NCBI GenBank assembly: GCA_026182355.1
Contig: JAPFBL010000009.1
Span: forward strand, 682,001-746,000
From: Hermatobates lingyangjiaoensis
Taxonomy: Eukaryota > Arthropoda > Insecta > Hemiptera > Hermatobatidae
DNA length: 64,000 nt
Direction: 5' to 3'
In this document: positions 45,030-55,666 of the stretch, piece by piece
How the letters are laid out: each line of letters starts with the position of its first letter
Numbering within the stretch: position 1 is the stretch's first letter
The notes under the pieces: generated by a model
Databases searched by the model: none
Told to the model about the DNA's origin: nothing
What the model saw: the letters and a program-made list of their open reading frames with translations, nothing else
Program-made: the position numbers and the translations under genes

Positions 45030-45445
45030 TTGGTTGCTTTGTAGAGCAGCAAGATTGTATAAATGGGGTTGGACATGGCACTGGGCTCGGTCACGCACGC
45101 CAAACATGCTCCTTCTTACAGGCTTCAGGAGCAAGTCAGACGACTGCCTTGCGTGAACAATTACTATGCAGGGAGGCCTTCCTCGCGCGCACTGCTGAAT
45201 AACAATGCAAGCCCTGAATAGCTTTGGTAAGCGTGTCCTGTACAGCCAAGGTCTAGAAACGGATGTGTTTCTCTTTATGCCAATCTTCCTAAAACAGGGG
45301 ATGACCCTTTCTGGCCTGGTGGATGGGGGAAGGTTGTTGGTAAAGTGCAGGGGAATGCAGTTCCGCCGGAAGAGGGTGAATTGGGCGCAGTCTATTCGGC
45401 AGTCTGTACGCTTCGTAGAACAAGCAAAGTATCCTAATAAATAAT
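45030..45445. other. GC-rich island, open on both strands, unrecognised
   Basis: About 400 bp of balanced or GC-rich composition (GGTTGGACATGGCACTGGGC, TTCCTCGCGCGCACTGC, TGGCCTGGTGGATGGGGG). The minus strand is open for 180 codons (44976-45518) and the plus strand for 79 (45205-45444). Neither translation shows a motif I recognise; both are rich in Cys and Arg as expected from chance in such DNA. It might be a decayed repeat, a lncRNA exon or a host exon. Confidence 0.25.
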
Positions 45446-46113
45446 AACTGTCTGCTGCGTATTTTCCTGAAATTTCAACTCTTAGGGTGACATCGTCATC
45501 CACCAGTAATTTTAACAATATAGGGATAAATTATTGTTTCCACCTTCTCAGCTGATAATATTTTACCTCGTAAATCTCCCTGAGATAAAAAACAATCTTA
45601 ATTAATCTTTATTTAAGCTACAAAGTTATTCCATAAACTTCCTCCACGAATTAAAAATCTTCCTACATAAGTAAAATTGAGTTAAATTCAATCTCAGCTG
45701 ATCTTTCGTTATGATTATTAGACCATATTGAAGAATTTTAAACACATAAAAAATGTTAAAGTTGTCATAAAAACTATTTTACCTTAAGAAGCTTATTTAA
45801 AAATATCGTTTCAATGAACTTTGTTAATGTTTACATATTAAGCTATTTCCAAAATTAACTTTGGAGCAAACACACTTCAATTCAGGACTTCCAATGGATT
45901 ATATTTCCATAATGTACAACTAATGGTTCCATATATCCTGAGAAATCATTTCATCATATTTAATTCCATCAGAATAAATTCAGTACCAATAACAATGTAA
46001 TAAAATTTATGAAATATAACAATGTATAAAGGTAATGTTGAATAAATCCAAAAATGTATATAGTTAATATCCCATAATCTTATTAAAAAAAGGTAAAAAA
46101 AATGTTTGGAAAA
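45446..46113. other. Intergenic, nothing recognised
   Basis: No supportable features. Confidence 0.35.
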
Positions 46114-46364
46114 CAGTGATCCCTTACTAGTTTGACACTCAACTTTAGCGCCCTCAGTGCATCGCAGAGATTTCAAAAACATTGATAAAAAAATATTCAA
46201 AATTTATAATTAAAAAAATATGGTACGGAGACACCTATAAAAAAAGTTATATAAATAAAAGAGTTTAATAAAATAAAAAGTTATATAAATAAAATCATTT
46301 ATGTACACTTTATTTACTTCCACGTATGTATGCACACTTCTATACACACACTCGCGCGCGTATC

Positions 46365-46403
<39 letters not shown>

Positions 46404-46704
46404 TGTACAGTACGTGTTATTTTATATACATTATTTTATGTCTGTCATTTATATTATTTACAAATTATAATTATTTATTTATACTATTATAATTTATCCT
46501 TCATTTAAATGTTTCAAACTATTCTTTAATCCTCAAATGGTAACATATTCATAGGGTTTTATATACACTTATTGGTATTACGTACATCAATAATATATGC
46601 ATAAAAAATGTACGCCAAAAAGAGAGAGGGGGGTACTACTTCATGGTTTTTCACTTTACGCAGTGGTTCTCGTCCCATTACCCTCGATAATTGAGGGATC
46701 ACTG
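46114..46704. mobile_element. Pogo/Tigger-like MITE
   Basis: 591 bp. The left terminus CAGTGATCCCTTA and the right terminus, reading CAGTGATCCCTCA on the minus strand, are inverted repeats with one mismatch in 13. CAGTGATCCCTC is a common Tigger-like end. The right flank is TA as expected; the left flank reads AA, so the target duplication is imperfect. The interior is non-coding and contains a (GA)n run (46371-46398). A subterminal hairpin CCCTCGATAATTGAGGG lies at 46681-46697. Confidence 0.7.
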
Positions 46705-47295
46705 TATAATTTCTTAAGAAAGATTAAGTTTATTCATTGAACTTTGTTATGCCCCAAATAAGCTAAGCTATTCAAATAGTTAAAGAAATTACCTATAATT
46801 TAATTTCTTGCGTTATTAAATAGTTAAGGTTTCAACTATTTAATTTTAAGTCTAATTATATATTATTTTACATTTGAAACCCCTTGTTTCAAAGGTATAA
46901 CTTAACAAAATAGTTCCCATATGAAGTGATTTTCGTTTTGAAGAAAATGGCAGATATAATTTAGAACAGATGAAATCATTTGAAAAATTGGTTAAAAAAA
47001 ATAACTTTAACCAGAAACAAGTTTTCACTAAAAAAACCCTGCCCTATACATAATCAACCACAACTCACACGATAGACTAAAACGGACTTGTAAAGATTGA
47101 GAGAGTAAAGGAATGATTAGACTTTACTGGTGACGAATAAAGCAAAGAACTTTGGTGAAGTTGATCTACTTCTTTATAATTTATAATTATAAAAAGTTAT
47201 AATTATGTCTTGAGGACACTTTGTTTTTATCATATTAGTTTGCATAATAAATTAACAGTTATATGGCTCTTTGGCGGGCAGGCATCTTCACTGTG
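46705..47295. other. Gene-free stretch
   Basis: No supportable features. Confidence 0.35.
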
Positions 47296-47299
47296 TTGA

Positions 47300-47485
47300 G
47301 GTCAAAATCAGAAATGTGATAAAAAAACTTTCAACAAAAACAACTGATCTTCGTCAGAGTCTCATTCACACTCACTTTTTGAGTCTCTAACTAAGACTAG
47401 TTGTTTTGGTTTTGAATGATCTTAGTCATATCACTGAATTTCTTACAGTGGTTTAAAAGTTGACTTTTATTTCATAGGATCTCAT
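47300..47485. mobile_element. PLE family A-related head-to-head pair, old
   Basis: The left arm (minus) reads GAGACTCTGACGAAGATC and TTGTTGAAAG; the right arm (plus) reads GAGTCTCTAACTAAGAC, TTTTGAATGATCTTAGTC. The left core CTGACGA is intact, but the palindrome and stem I partner are lost; the right core is mutated. It is clearly the same layout as family A but much more diverged. Confidence 0.6.
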
Positions 47486-47489
47486 GAGG

Positions 47490-48200
47490 TCATTTGGCTA
47501 TTGACCTCATTATTATCAATATGTGCTTTAATATATGACAAAAGCACTGGTTCACTCTAGAAGACATGTAGAAGGAAAAAGAAATCATTATTCAGACAAG
47601 GTATTTGTTTTAGTAACTCTCAAGAGACTTACATTATAAACTATCATGAAGAAAACGATCTAAAAAGGAAAGCAATTGTTTCAGGGAAAATTATAGGTAA
47701 AGATTAAATTAGAGATGTAAGTGTGAGTAATCTATATACTGTTTACCTAGGGTTTACCCTAAAATGTTTATATTATAAAGCGGTTTATGGAGGAAAAATT
47801 AAGTAAAATTACTTATGTATGACTTAAGGGGTTTAAAATGACTACGAGTATTTGCCACTCTTTTCCTATTCCGCTTTCATATTTCGTTCTATCATGATAC
47901 TATCAATAATAAACTGAAAAATCGTGTCGCTGATGGTGAATTGGAATCGTCCTGAAATGTTTTAATTTTGCTGATAAAATTTAATATCCATAAACAATTA
48001 TGGTAATTATGGGAAAAACTATACAGACATTTATATTTTTGATATATAGATTCAAAACGAATCTAAATGTCTGCCTTCGTGATAGTTGACTATCTGTAGA
48101 CTAATGAGTCACTGGTCACTGGTGAAGAATCCACATTTATTTAATGTTGTACAATTCATTAAGTTTTTAAAATCCTAATTCACATTTCATGAGAAAAAAA
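47490..48200. other. Gene-free stretch
   Basis: No supportable features. Confidence 0.35.
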
Positions 48201-48490
48201 CATGCAATATATATAGTAATTATGAAATATATATAGATGATTAATGTCTAAATCACAGTAATAGATTAGGAAGTTGAGTAGGATCTTTCAGCCAAAACAA
48301 ATGGTCTTCGTCAGAGTCTCATACTCTGTATGAATCTCTTACGAGTATCAAATCGTTAACGAGATGCATAAAACAACTGACATTATTTTTTTTTTAGTTG
48401 AAAGATCTTAGTCACATATCTGAATTTCTTACTATACTCAGATTTCTTCCTTACATGTATATTGTAAAATACCGTTATATATTGATGGTA
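48200..48490. mobile_element. PLE family A-related head-to-head pair
   Basis: The left minus-strand copy has GACTCTGACGAAGACC, a hairpin loop, then GAAAGATCCTACTC, so the core is intact but the palindrome (AGATCC) and stem I partner (ACTC) are damaged. The right plus-strand copy keeps TTGAAAGATCTTAGTC but has lost the core. A CATGTATATTGTAAAAT hairpin remnant and TATATTG follow at the right. Confidence 0.6.
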
Positions 48491-48830
48491 TAGTATATTT
48501 TTTTAGTAAATTTAAACATTTCTGAAATGAAAAATCATATTTTCGACAATTGTCATGTTTGTAAATTCCCAGAAAGCATCAAACATATATTATGCAGTTC
48601 CTTATGGGATTTCTCTCTCTCACTCTCTCTATCTCTGTTTGTCTGTTTTTGAACAATTGCTACTGCATGTGTGTTAAGATGCATTTTACAAGTACATATA
48701 TTTTCTGAATGTTTTTTCCTTTTCTTTAATAGATATAAATCACAGCATATTTAAAATTTATGATAATACACATATAAACTCTAGTTAGTCCTTTCTAACT
48801 CCCGTAGATCAAGCCTCAACAGTGCAGATA

Positions 48831-48873
48831 TTAACCTGAAGAAGAACACTAAGTGTTCGAAACGCGTTGTTAG
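48831..48873 (+). ncRNA. Hammerhead-like ribozyme motif, class B (intact core)
   Basis: Stem I TAAC (48832-48835, extendable by a T-G pair), core CTGAAGA (48836-48842), extra A, stem II GAACAC-TAA-GTGTTC (48844-48858), GAA (48859-48861), palindrome ACGCGT (48862-48867), T at the cleavage position (48868), stem I partner GTTA (48869-48872). All invariant positions are present and stem II is a perfect 6-bp hairpin. The flanks show no reading frame or TA tract, so the carrier element here is otherwise unrecognisable. Predicted cleavage is after 48868. Confidence 0.78.
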
Positions 48874-48989
48874 TTTCATATCAAATATTTTTTTGTGTGG
48901 AAACGTAAATCTTGAATTCCCCCAAACTTTAGTTATTTAATGGTTCAATTAATCTTATATGATATATAAGACAGAATGGTTTCTCTAAA

Positions 48990-49195
48990 TTTATTTTAAT
49001 ACTTTAAGGTATAAATTATACTTTATTATTACTATTATTATTATACTTTAAGGTATAATAAAATAATATGCATAAGAAAGTACAGAATATTAAGTACAAA
49101 ATAGCAATAATAATGAATTAAATAATTATACAATTAAAATTATTCAAAATGAATAGTAGTAATAAATTGAACAATAGTAGTAACTGGATAGAAAT
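48990..49195. other. AT-rich, nothing recognised
   Basis: Contains a local direct repeat of ACTTTAAGGTATAA; otherwise nothing. Confidence 0.35.
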
Positions 49196-49199
49196 ATGT

Positions 49200-49770
49200 C
49201 CAATGTAGGCAGTCGAGTCTTTGTGGAATCAAAATGACTTGTTGAATTAACGAAGATCTTTCTCTATCAAACATAGGGTCCACGAGAGTGTGCGTGTTTG
49301 TGTGTGCGTGAGTGTTGGGTTTCCATGTGTGTGTTCTTAAGTAATTACAAGTGTTATTACCATTATGAATTACTGTAAGCTAGCTTGGCCTGTAGGGTAC
49401 AAAACTGGCACTTCTTGAGACTAAACAGAACTTGCTCGTCTTATACTAGAGACAGACTATGCATATGTCAAGTTATTAAGTGAAGGATGGCTTGCTAGTC
49501 TATTTGACTTGAGCTTCAGTCACATTGCAAGTAAAACATGCCGGCTAAAGCGAAACATGGCGAGACAAGTGTAGTGGTCTGAAGACTTGGCTTGAATGTG
49601 GTCAAACAGGAGGAAGGTATTTGAAAAGGAAGGTGTGAGTGAGAGGGCTGAGACAGGTCAAGTGCGACGGAGAGGGAAAGTGGATGTCCCGTTAGGAGCT
49701 ACAGTTACTACTGACCGTCCATATCGCAGGATGACCGCCCCTTGCACACACTTTCTGTCTTAATCCTAAC
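49200..49770. other. Unclassified GC-richer block
   Basis: Balanced composition with GT-rich (49285-49340) and GA-rich (49610-49690) parts and no long frame. It could be a non-coding exon or terminal repeat of an unrecognised element. Confidence 0.25.
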
Positions 49771-49774
49771 CCGA

Positions 49775-50380
49775 CTTCTCTTTCATTTATTTATTTAAAT
49801 CACAATTCCCCAAACTTTTCATCACGTTAACCCTTTCCCAAAATATTTTTCTTCTTTTTGACCCCTATAAAAACATTATTGATAACAAAACATACTTTCA
49901 GATTTATGACAACTTATATATTTTCATATTGGTAACATCAAGACATTAAACGACTTGCAGAGAGATCCAGTCAAAGTATTATTACTGTGTGATGCAAAAA
50001 AATTATAAATTTATAGCAGTTTTGGATTATGCTATTATATTTGCATAATGCCTGAAATACAACAAATATCTTTAAAAATGCAGCAAAAATGACATTGATG
50101 AAAATGTCTTACCCATCAGCTTACTCAGAAGGAATAACAAAAGAATATGGTAACATACCTCTTTTATTAAAATGTATGACATTAATAAGAAGAATGTTCT
50201 TGGTAAGCAGCAATACGAGTGCTGATATTGGGTTCTAGTTCAGAGAATTTCAGTTGCAAATCACCACTTTTTCCAAGTTCAGTCTGCTCCTCAATTTTAT
50301 GAGAATTACGTTTGCATTTGAAAAACCAGCTTTTAACATTTACCTACTACTACTTATCAACATCATTTCGAATCTTCTTT
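49775..50380. other. Intergenic, nothing recognised
   Basis: No supportable features. Confidence 0.35.
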
Positions 50381-50381
50381 C

Positions 50382-50650
50382 TTTTCAACCATTTCACGTA
50401 TTTGTGTTTTTATAAATTTAGCTATAAACAGTTAATATTTATTGATCCTCCTTAGGCCTCTAGTTTTATATTTGTTACTTTTCAACCATTTCACGTATTT
50501 GTGTTTTTATAAATTTAGCTATAAACAGTTAATATTTATTGATCCTCCTTAGGCCTCTAGTTTTATATTTGTTTCTTTTCAACCATTTCATGTATTTGTG
50601 TTTTTATAAATTTAGCTATAAACAGTTAATATTTATTGATCCTTCTTAAG
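50382..50650 (+). repeat. 97-bp tandem repeat, about 2.8 copies
   Basis: Unit starts CTTTTCAACCATTTCACG at 50382, 50478/50479 and 50575/50576. Copies differ at only a few positions (for example CACG to CATG, GTTACTTT to GTTTCTTT). The unit contains TTAATATTTATTGATCC, shared with the repeat pair at 16085-16545, so a dispersed repeat seems to have been amplified here. Confidence 0.88.
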
Positions 50651-50654
50651 CATA

Positions 50655-51265
50655 ACAGAGGTTCCTTAGACAAACCTAAGAAGTACTAATAAAGAACTCA
50701 AGTTTTGCCGCCTTAAATGAATACGCTGGACAATTTAATTCAATAAACCTTTTAAGGTACCAGTCTTCTAAATTAATATAGGACTTAGTGAAATCAAAAA
50801 ATCGATAGTTTTCCTCCCTCAACTCATTGCTTTAATTTTTAATTAAAAAAGAATATTCCACCAGCAGGCTCCTTTCCCTTTTTATTATGCAACATCTATT
50901 GTAAAAGTCACAAATTCTCTACGGAGAGATATTTTAAAAATTTAATTTTTGTTTTTCAAATGAAGATATATGAAATAATAATATTGAAATGTAATTTCAT
51001 GATCTAAAAATTGCATTTTTAGGTTTCTAACGAATTTTAGATGATAATTTTAAACATACTTCCAAAGCCGCCTTTCGAAATATTACCATGCAAATTATGT
51101 TAGTGGTTACTACTACTCCTCTACGTATTGAACTATCAACTATAAAATAGTTAAATTTATTGGTTACAGAAAGTAAAGGAAATTTAACAGATTAATTTTA
51201 CATTTCAATTTTATTATTACTAATATTTCTTCCTTCCTTCTAACTAACCCATTCTTAGAGTCAAT
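50655..51265. other. Intergenic, nothing recognised
   Basis: No supportable features. Confidence 0.35.
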
Positions 51266-51267
51266 TC

Positions 51268-51651
51268 GATTAAATAAATAAACCTGTTTATCCAGCTTTG
51301 CCCTCAAACACAATAAATTTTTGTTTGTTGATTGTTACACTTGCTGCCTATAACCTTCTCCCTCATCAGGAGGAATAACACAGAATCTTTCTTGTTTCTC
51401 CTGATGACAGTTCAAACAGAAAATTAGAAACTGTAAGTATATATTTTTCTTAAGTATACATAGATAAGTGAAAAATATATACTTACAGTTTCTAATTTTC
51501 TGTTTGAACTGTCATCAGGAGAAACAAGAAAGATTCTGTGTTATTCCTCCTGATGAGGGAGAAGGTTATAGGCAGCAAGTGTAACAATCAACAAACAAAA
51601 ATTTATTGTGTTTGAGGGCAAAGCTGGATAAACAGGTTTATCTATTTAATC
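51268..51651. repeat. Near-perfect palindrome with 181-bp arms (PLE family G)
   Basis: Left arm 51268-51448 and right arm 51471-51651 are almost identical inverted copies (one mismatch noted, near the outer end) around a 22-bp spacer. Each arm carries the family G hammerhead-like motif. In both arms the sense strand runs towards the centre, so the 3' ends meet at the spacer (tail-to-tail), unlike the family A pairs. The near identity points to recent origin or ongoing conversion between arms. Confidence 0.92.
51394..51431 (+). ncRNA. Hammerhead-like ribozyme motif, family G
   Basis: Stem I GTTTC (51394-51398), spacer TC, core CTGATGA (51401-51407), extra C, stem II region AGTTCAAACA (weak here), GAA, palindrome AATT, A at the cleavage position, stem I partner GAAAC (51427-51431). 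A mirror copy lies on the minus strand at about 51488-51525. The core and stem I are intact; stem II is poorer than in the copy at 11865. Confidence 0.55.
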
Positions 51652-51720
51652 TCATTGACTTTGTTTACATTGAACTTTAGTTATCCATTGTTTTCGTCTG
51701 ATCGTTTTTCATCGTTATGA

Positions 51721-51830
51721 TATATATTGGTATACATTGGCAGCAGATCTTCTCTCAAGCATATTTTATTGAAAATGATCGCAGTTTCTGCATTCACGAC
51801 CTTTTTGTTAACAGATTCTAACCTCCTACC
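51721..51830 (-). pseudogene. PLE N-terminal coding fragment
   Basis: The minus strand reads RRLESVNKKVVNAETAIIF, then CLREDLLPMYTNIY, ending in TATATCAT at the left. It is the same segment as 31679-31830 (KKVVNAE, CLKEDLLPTYTN), an independent copy, and again its sense 3' end lies beside TA sequence. Confidence 0.6.
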
Positions 51831-51942
51831 TTATTGTAGTAGGTAAACTATAAATCAGGTTCGCCAATAACATTTCCAAGTAAATAGGTCCAATGAACGA
51901 AAGAAATTTAATAACATGATCTAAATGTATATTCACCTTACA

Positions 51943-51985
51943 CTAATAAACAGCTTTCAACATTCATATGTCATCATCAGGTTTA
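51943..51985 (-). ncRNA. Hammerhead-like motif, class H, cleavage base absent
   Basis: Minus strand: stem I TAAAC, core CTGATGA, extra T, stem II ACAT-ATGA-ATGT with flanking bases, GAA, palindrome AGCT, then directly the stem I partner GTTTA. The base expected at the cleavage position between palindrome and stem I is missing. It has the right architecture but should not cleave as written. Confidence 0.45.
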
Positions 51986-51994
51986 ATACATAAA

Positions 51995-52150
51995 TAATAT
52001 ATATATATACGTTTCACATTAAACTATAGACACAGAATGAAGATACGAACACACTTACAGTTTCTAATTTTTGGTTGATTCGTTATCAGGAGAGTTTAGA
52101 TAGGGACATCAAGCGCATTTGCGTATATATATATATATATATATATACCA
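51995..52150 (-). mobile_element. PLE family G fragment between TA tracts, decayed motif
   Basis: Minus strand: CTCTCCTGATAACG, CAACC, AAAAATTAGAAACTG, TAAGTGTG, with TATATATA at both ends (about 51999-52010 and 52125-52148). Core G8 and the GAA are mutated compared with the copies at 11865 and 51394. Confidence 0.55.
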
Positions 52151-52180
52151 ATTAAATGAAAAGAATCCACGAACATAAAT

Positions 52181-52387
52181 AAACTCTACTGACAGAAAAA
52201 AACACACACAGAAATGAAACAGAAACCCGCTACTATATTTCGATGTCCTTGTCATCAGGAAGATAGAAATGAGTCGTTTCGTGAGGAAACAATGACTGAG
52301 AATGTTGTTCTGATGACGAGGACATCAAAATTTAGTAGTGAGTTTCTGTTTCATTTCTGTGTGTGTTTTTTTCTGTCAGTATAGTTT
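52181..52387. repeat. Head-to-head palindrome of PLE family F between TA tracts
   Basis: Left arm 52181-52260 (minus) and right arm 52309-52387 (plus) are inverted copies sharing CTGTTTCATTTCTGTGTGTG and TCTGTCAGTA. The left arm motif is CTGATGA, extra C, AAGGACATC, GAA, ATAT, A; the right arm motif has GAA changed to AAA. Both outer ends are followed by TA runs (52125-52148 and 52388-52400). The pattern of one intact and one G12-mutated arm repeats that of the class E palindrome at 32377. Confidence 0.8.
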
Positions 52388-52394
52388 ATATATA

Positions 52395-52472
52395 TATATT
52401 TGTGAATTTTGGTAGCAGCCCTTCTTTGGTAGCAGTCCTCCTTGAAGCAAGTTTCTGCCAACTATGGTTACG

Positions 52473-52475
<3 letters not shown>
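52395..52475 (-). pseudogene. PLE N-terminal coding fragment between TA tracts
   Basis: The minus strand reads TKEGLLPKFTNIY before the TA tract at the left, the same block as in 32955 and 40056. A short internal duplication (TTTGGTAGCAG repeated) lies just upstream. Confidence 0.55.
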
Positions 52476-52548
<73 letters not shown>

Positions 52549-52568
52549 TGTGTATGTGTGTGTGTATG
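52476..52568. repeat. (TA)n(TG)n compound microsatellite
   Basis: A TA run to 52508 is followed by TG repeats with TATG interruptions. Open frames on both strands here are artefacts. Confidence 0.95.
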
Positions 52569-52569
52569 A

Positions 52570-53815
52570 TACATTCTTCAATACATAAATCAAGGACATT
52601 TTTATTCAAATCTAATTAAGTCACTTGAGGCTGTTTATTCTTAGAATAATACTGTATATTATTAATTTTAATAAAATAAATACCTAAAACCTTATTAAAC
52701 AAATTATTAAAATTAATATTTGAAAATGTAATATTTTCTTAATTTATCTATTTTTATTTGAAATAATGAATTTGATTTATAACAGAATATTTGTTCACTG
52801 CTATTTACATGAAAATAAAAAATGAAATATTACTTATTGATTTATTAATGATAAATTGAATTAATTATATGATAGGTAGATATAATAGGCCTTTATTTAT
52901 TAGCAATGTGGGACGCATGGAAGAGATGAAGGTTTGCATGGATTCTTTGTGTAGTTCTGGTTGGCAATATTATTACTATTTTTTGTGAAATGTATCCTGT
53001 TGTATTCGCATACTATTTCTCATAAATAACCATATTAAAACGAATACAAGGCTGCATAAATACGACTGTACAAAAAGTCAAGGGATATGAGAGTAAATGA
53101 GAGATTACAAAATCTCAATGGTTATATAATATATATATAAATCTAAAGAAGAAAAAAACTTACAAAATATAACAAAAACTCACTTTATTATTTCGAAAAT
53201 CATCATTATTAAAACAGGGGATGTAATCTACTTGATGAGCGAGCCACACATCATTGTAACAATGAAAGTAGTGCCAACATACTCATAGAGGGGAAAGGTA
53301 TGGAAATTGAAGTAACTAAAAATGGATATCAATAAATATAAAGAGAACCAATGATAAAATAAAAAAGAAAATTTTGTACGAATCGGTGAAATATCAAAAT
53401 GAGTAATGTTAATTATTTCTATGTATTTCTATCCAATTTGATGATCGTTGTTTTCATAGATAATTTTTTTCCTAATATATTTATTTTTATATACAAAAAA
53501 TATATAGTATATACAAATATATATTCAACAAAAAACTCTCACGAGAACCAGATCGAGGTTTCTTTCCTCAATATCTTTGTTTAGATTGGACTTTGGTTGT
53601 ATTTAACATAAAACTTAGATAATACAATATATAATTATATGTATATCTTTAATGTAATTATGAATAATTATAACATTCAAAACAATGGTTCAATAATTGG
53701 TTAATAATAATATTATCAATTATAATTGATTGTTTAACATATATATTATTATGAGAATCTGATAAGGCTATGCAGATTAAAAAGAACCATACGTCCAAAT
53801 TATTTCCATGAGGCC
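52570..53815. other. Gene-free AT-rich stretch
   Basis: A minus-strand string at about 53170-53205 (TGATGATTTTCGAAATAATA, then AAGTGAG) is a very decayed family F motif. Nothing else is supportable. Confidence 0.4.
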
Positions 53816-53819
53816 AAAC

Positions 53820-54460
53820 AGAAAGATTTCATTAATGTAACAGGTGTATAAGAGAAGAAGGAATTGACAACTGGCAAGAAAACCCTGCTCTAATTTAGCC
53901 ATTATACGTGTGCCACTGAAGGGGTGTGCCCAGTAAATCTCGTTTAAAGGTAATTACGACTATGAAACTATGATAAGAGGTTGTAGGTAGCAAACAATTT
54001 TGAAAGGGTTAGAAAAAATGGAAGATGTCCTCACATAAAGAAAGATGACTACGAGCAATAGGCTTTAAGTAAAGGCTGAATCTCTTCAGACTGGTAACCT
54101 TAGATGGAGATGATGGGTCTTATGGAAGAAGAAAAGTGCATATTTTAGGATTTATGCATTTTTAGAAGTAACTAATAAACATGGTAGCAAGATGATATAT
54201 GGATATTAATATCATCAATGGAGAGACCTTTGTTAACCTGTTAACCTCAATGTTACTAAGTAACGAAACAGACCATCAAAAAACAAAGTGATATTATCAG
54301 AAGAAAAAAGCAGGTAGAAAGATGAATTAGAATGCTGCCTCATATCCACGTAATTGTAAACTCCACGATCCATGAGATAACAGTAAAACCCTTATCGGTT
54401 GGCATTATAATCAAAGATCAAAGACATCTCAGGTTATTAATAACTTTTGGTAACAGTAAG
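53820..54460 (-). pseudogene. Possible old PLE-like fossil (weak)
   Basis: In broken minus-strand frames I see MPTDKGFTVISW and GTRIMAKLEQGF, which faintly resemble the ADKG block and the segment after the THK motif of PLE reverse transcriptases. Many stops and frameshifts are present and no catalytic motif is visible. Confidence 0.15.
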
Positions 54461-54464
54461 ATTA

Positions 54465-55535
54465 TCGTGAAGGATTAAAGTATTAAGGAAAGGAGAAGCA
54501 AACATTTTAAGTATTACAGAAGAGATAAAGACTGGGAGTGTGAAGCAGTAAGAGTTCATTAGGAGGGAGTGATTTCATTAATTACAGAGTTATGGAGTTT
54601 AGGGGGCGGAATCGTCAATGTTATTGCTACAGTCGTCTAAATTCTAATGAACAGATCTACAAAAACATGTGTAGGGCCCCTAATAGTCTAAATGAAACTG
54701 AACCTGTTAAATGCTCATTCAATCTAGCTTCAGAATTATTCATTGAATCTGTGAGAAGATTCTATATATTCTATTGATTTTCTTTTTACAGTAATTATAG
54801 TTTTAATTTTTATTAGTGTGTGGCATAAAGCAGGTAACAGAGCGTGAAAGCCAGTAGCAATAGGTAATGATTGGCATGATGAATCGAAAGTCGGGTGTAT
54901 CAGGGAGAGAGGTGGGGTGGGAATAAAACGAGAGGCAGCATTCTGAGAAAGAAGAAAAAAAGACAACTTGGGAATGGAAAGATCAAACAGATAACTGAGA
55001 GATAAAAGGTCAAGTGATTTGTTACAGTTGTGAAGGCGGGGTTTTTGTTTATAAGCTGACAAATGGGATTTATTTATTGTTTTGACCCAAATAGACTGAA
55101 GATATATTGGTAAGGATTTTATTGACATATAGGACCTTTGAAATGTAGGAGTTTCTCAAACTAATAGAATTTAATAAAAGTAAACTGAGACAGTTAAGAG
55201 ATAAGTAAAACCCAAAAACAGAGACAAGGTGACGGGCCTAGATTGAGAAAGCAGACTTCGGCATTTTTGAAGTTAAGCTGTTAGGGACGATATTTAAATT
55301 AAACCAACCTGAACTGAAGTCGAAGCCTGCTATTTTTCGAGGAATATAATGAATCTCATTTATTCGGTAAGTGATAGGATATTTATAATAAACTGAAAGA
55401 AAAAACAGATCAGGTTTAAACATTAAAAACCTTGTCTGATAAATTTAAAAAAAATTAAAAAAATGAAAATAAATCAAAGAAAAAAATATTGAAATTAAAT
55501 AAATAAAATCACACTGTAATAAACCTAAAAGAAAC
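54465..55535. other. Gene-free stretch
   Basis: The 130-codon minus-strand frame at 54736-55128 is leucine/serine-rich with no recognisable motif and is most likely chance in purine-rich DNA. Confidence 0.4.
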
Positions 55536-55666
55536 GCTCCACGAGAACAAGTAGTCAAATTACATAGAGTGAACTGACAACTCACTTGAGTGTCATCCTC
55601 ATGAGAAGTAGAAGTAACCACGCTGTCGTCATCCCGGGTCAATCTTTGCCTGGAGGCTGGAGGAGA

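Noticed and set aside
52363..52609. Open frames on both strands with VCVCVC/HTHTHT runs
   Set aside because: Translation of the compound (TA)n(TG)n microsatellite; only the LLPKFTNIY part is a real PLE remnant.
53820..54460. PLE reverse transcriptase fossil
   Set aside because: Only two faint peptide resemblances in different frames; no catalytic motif. Kept only as a very low-confidence feature.
54736..55128. 130-codon minus-strand gene
   Set aside because: No recognisable motif, biased Leu/Ser composition from purine-rich DNA, no splice or start context.
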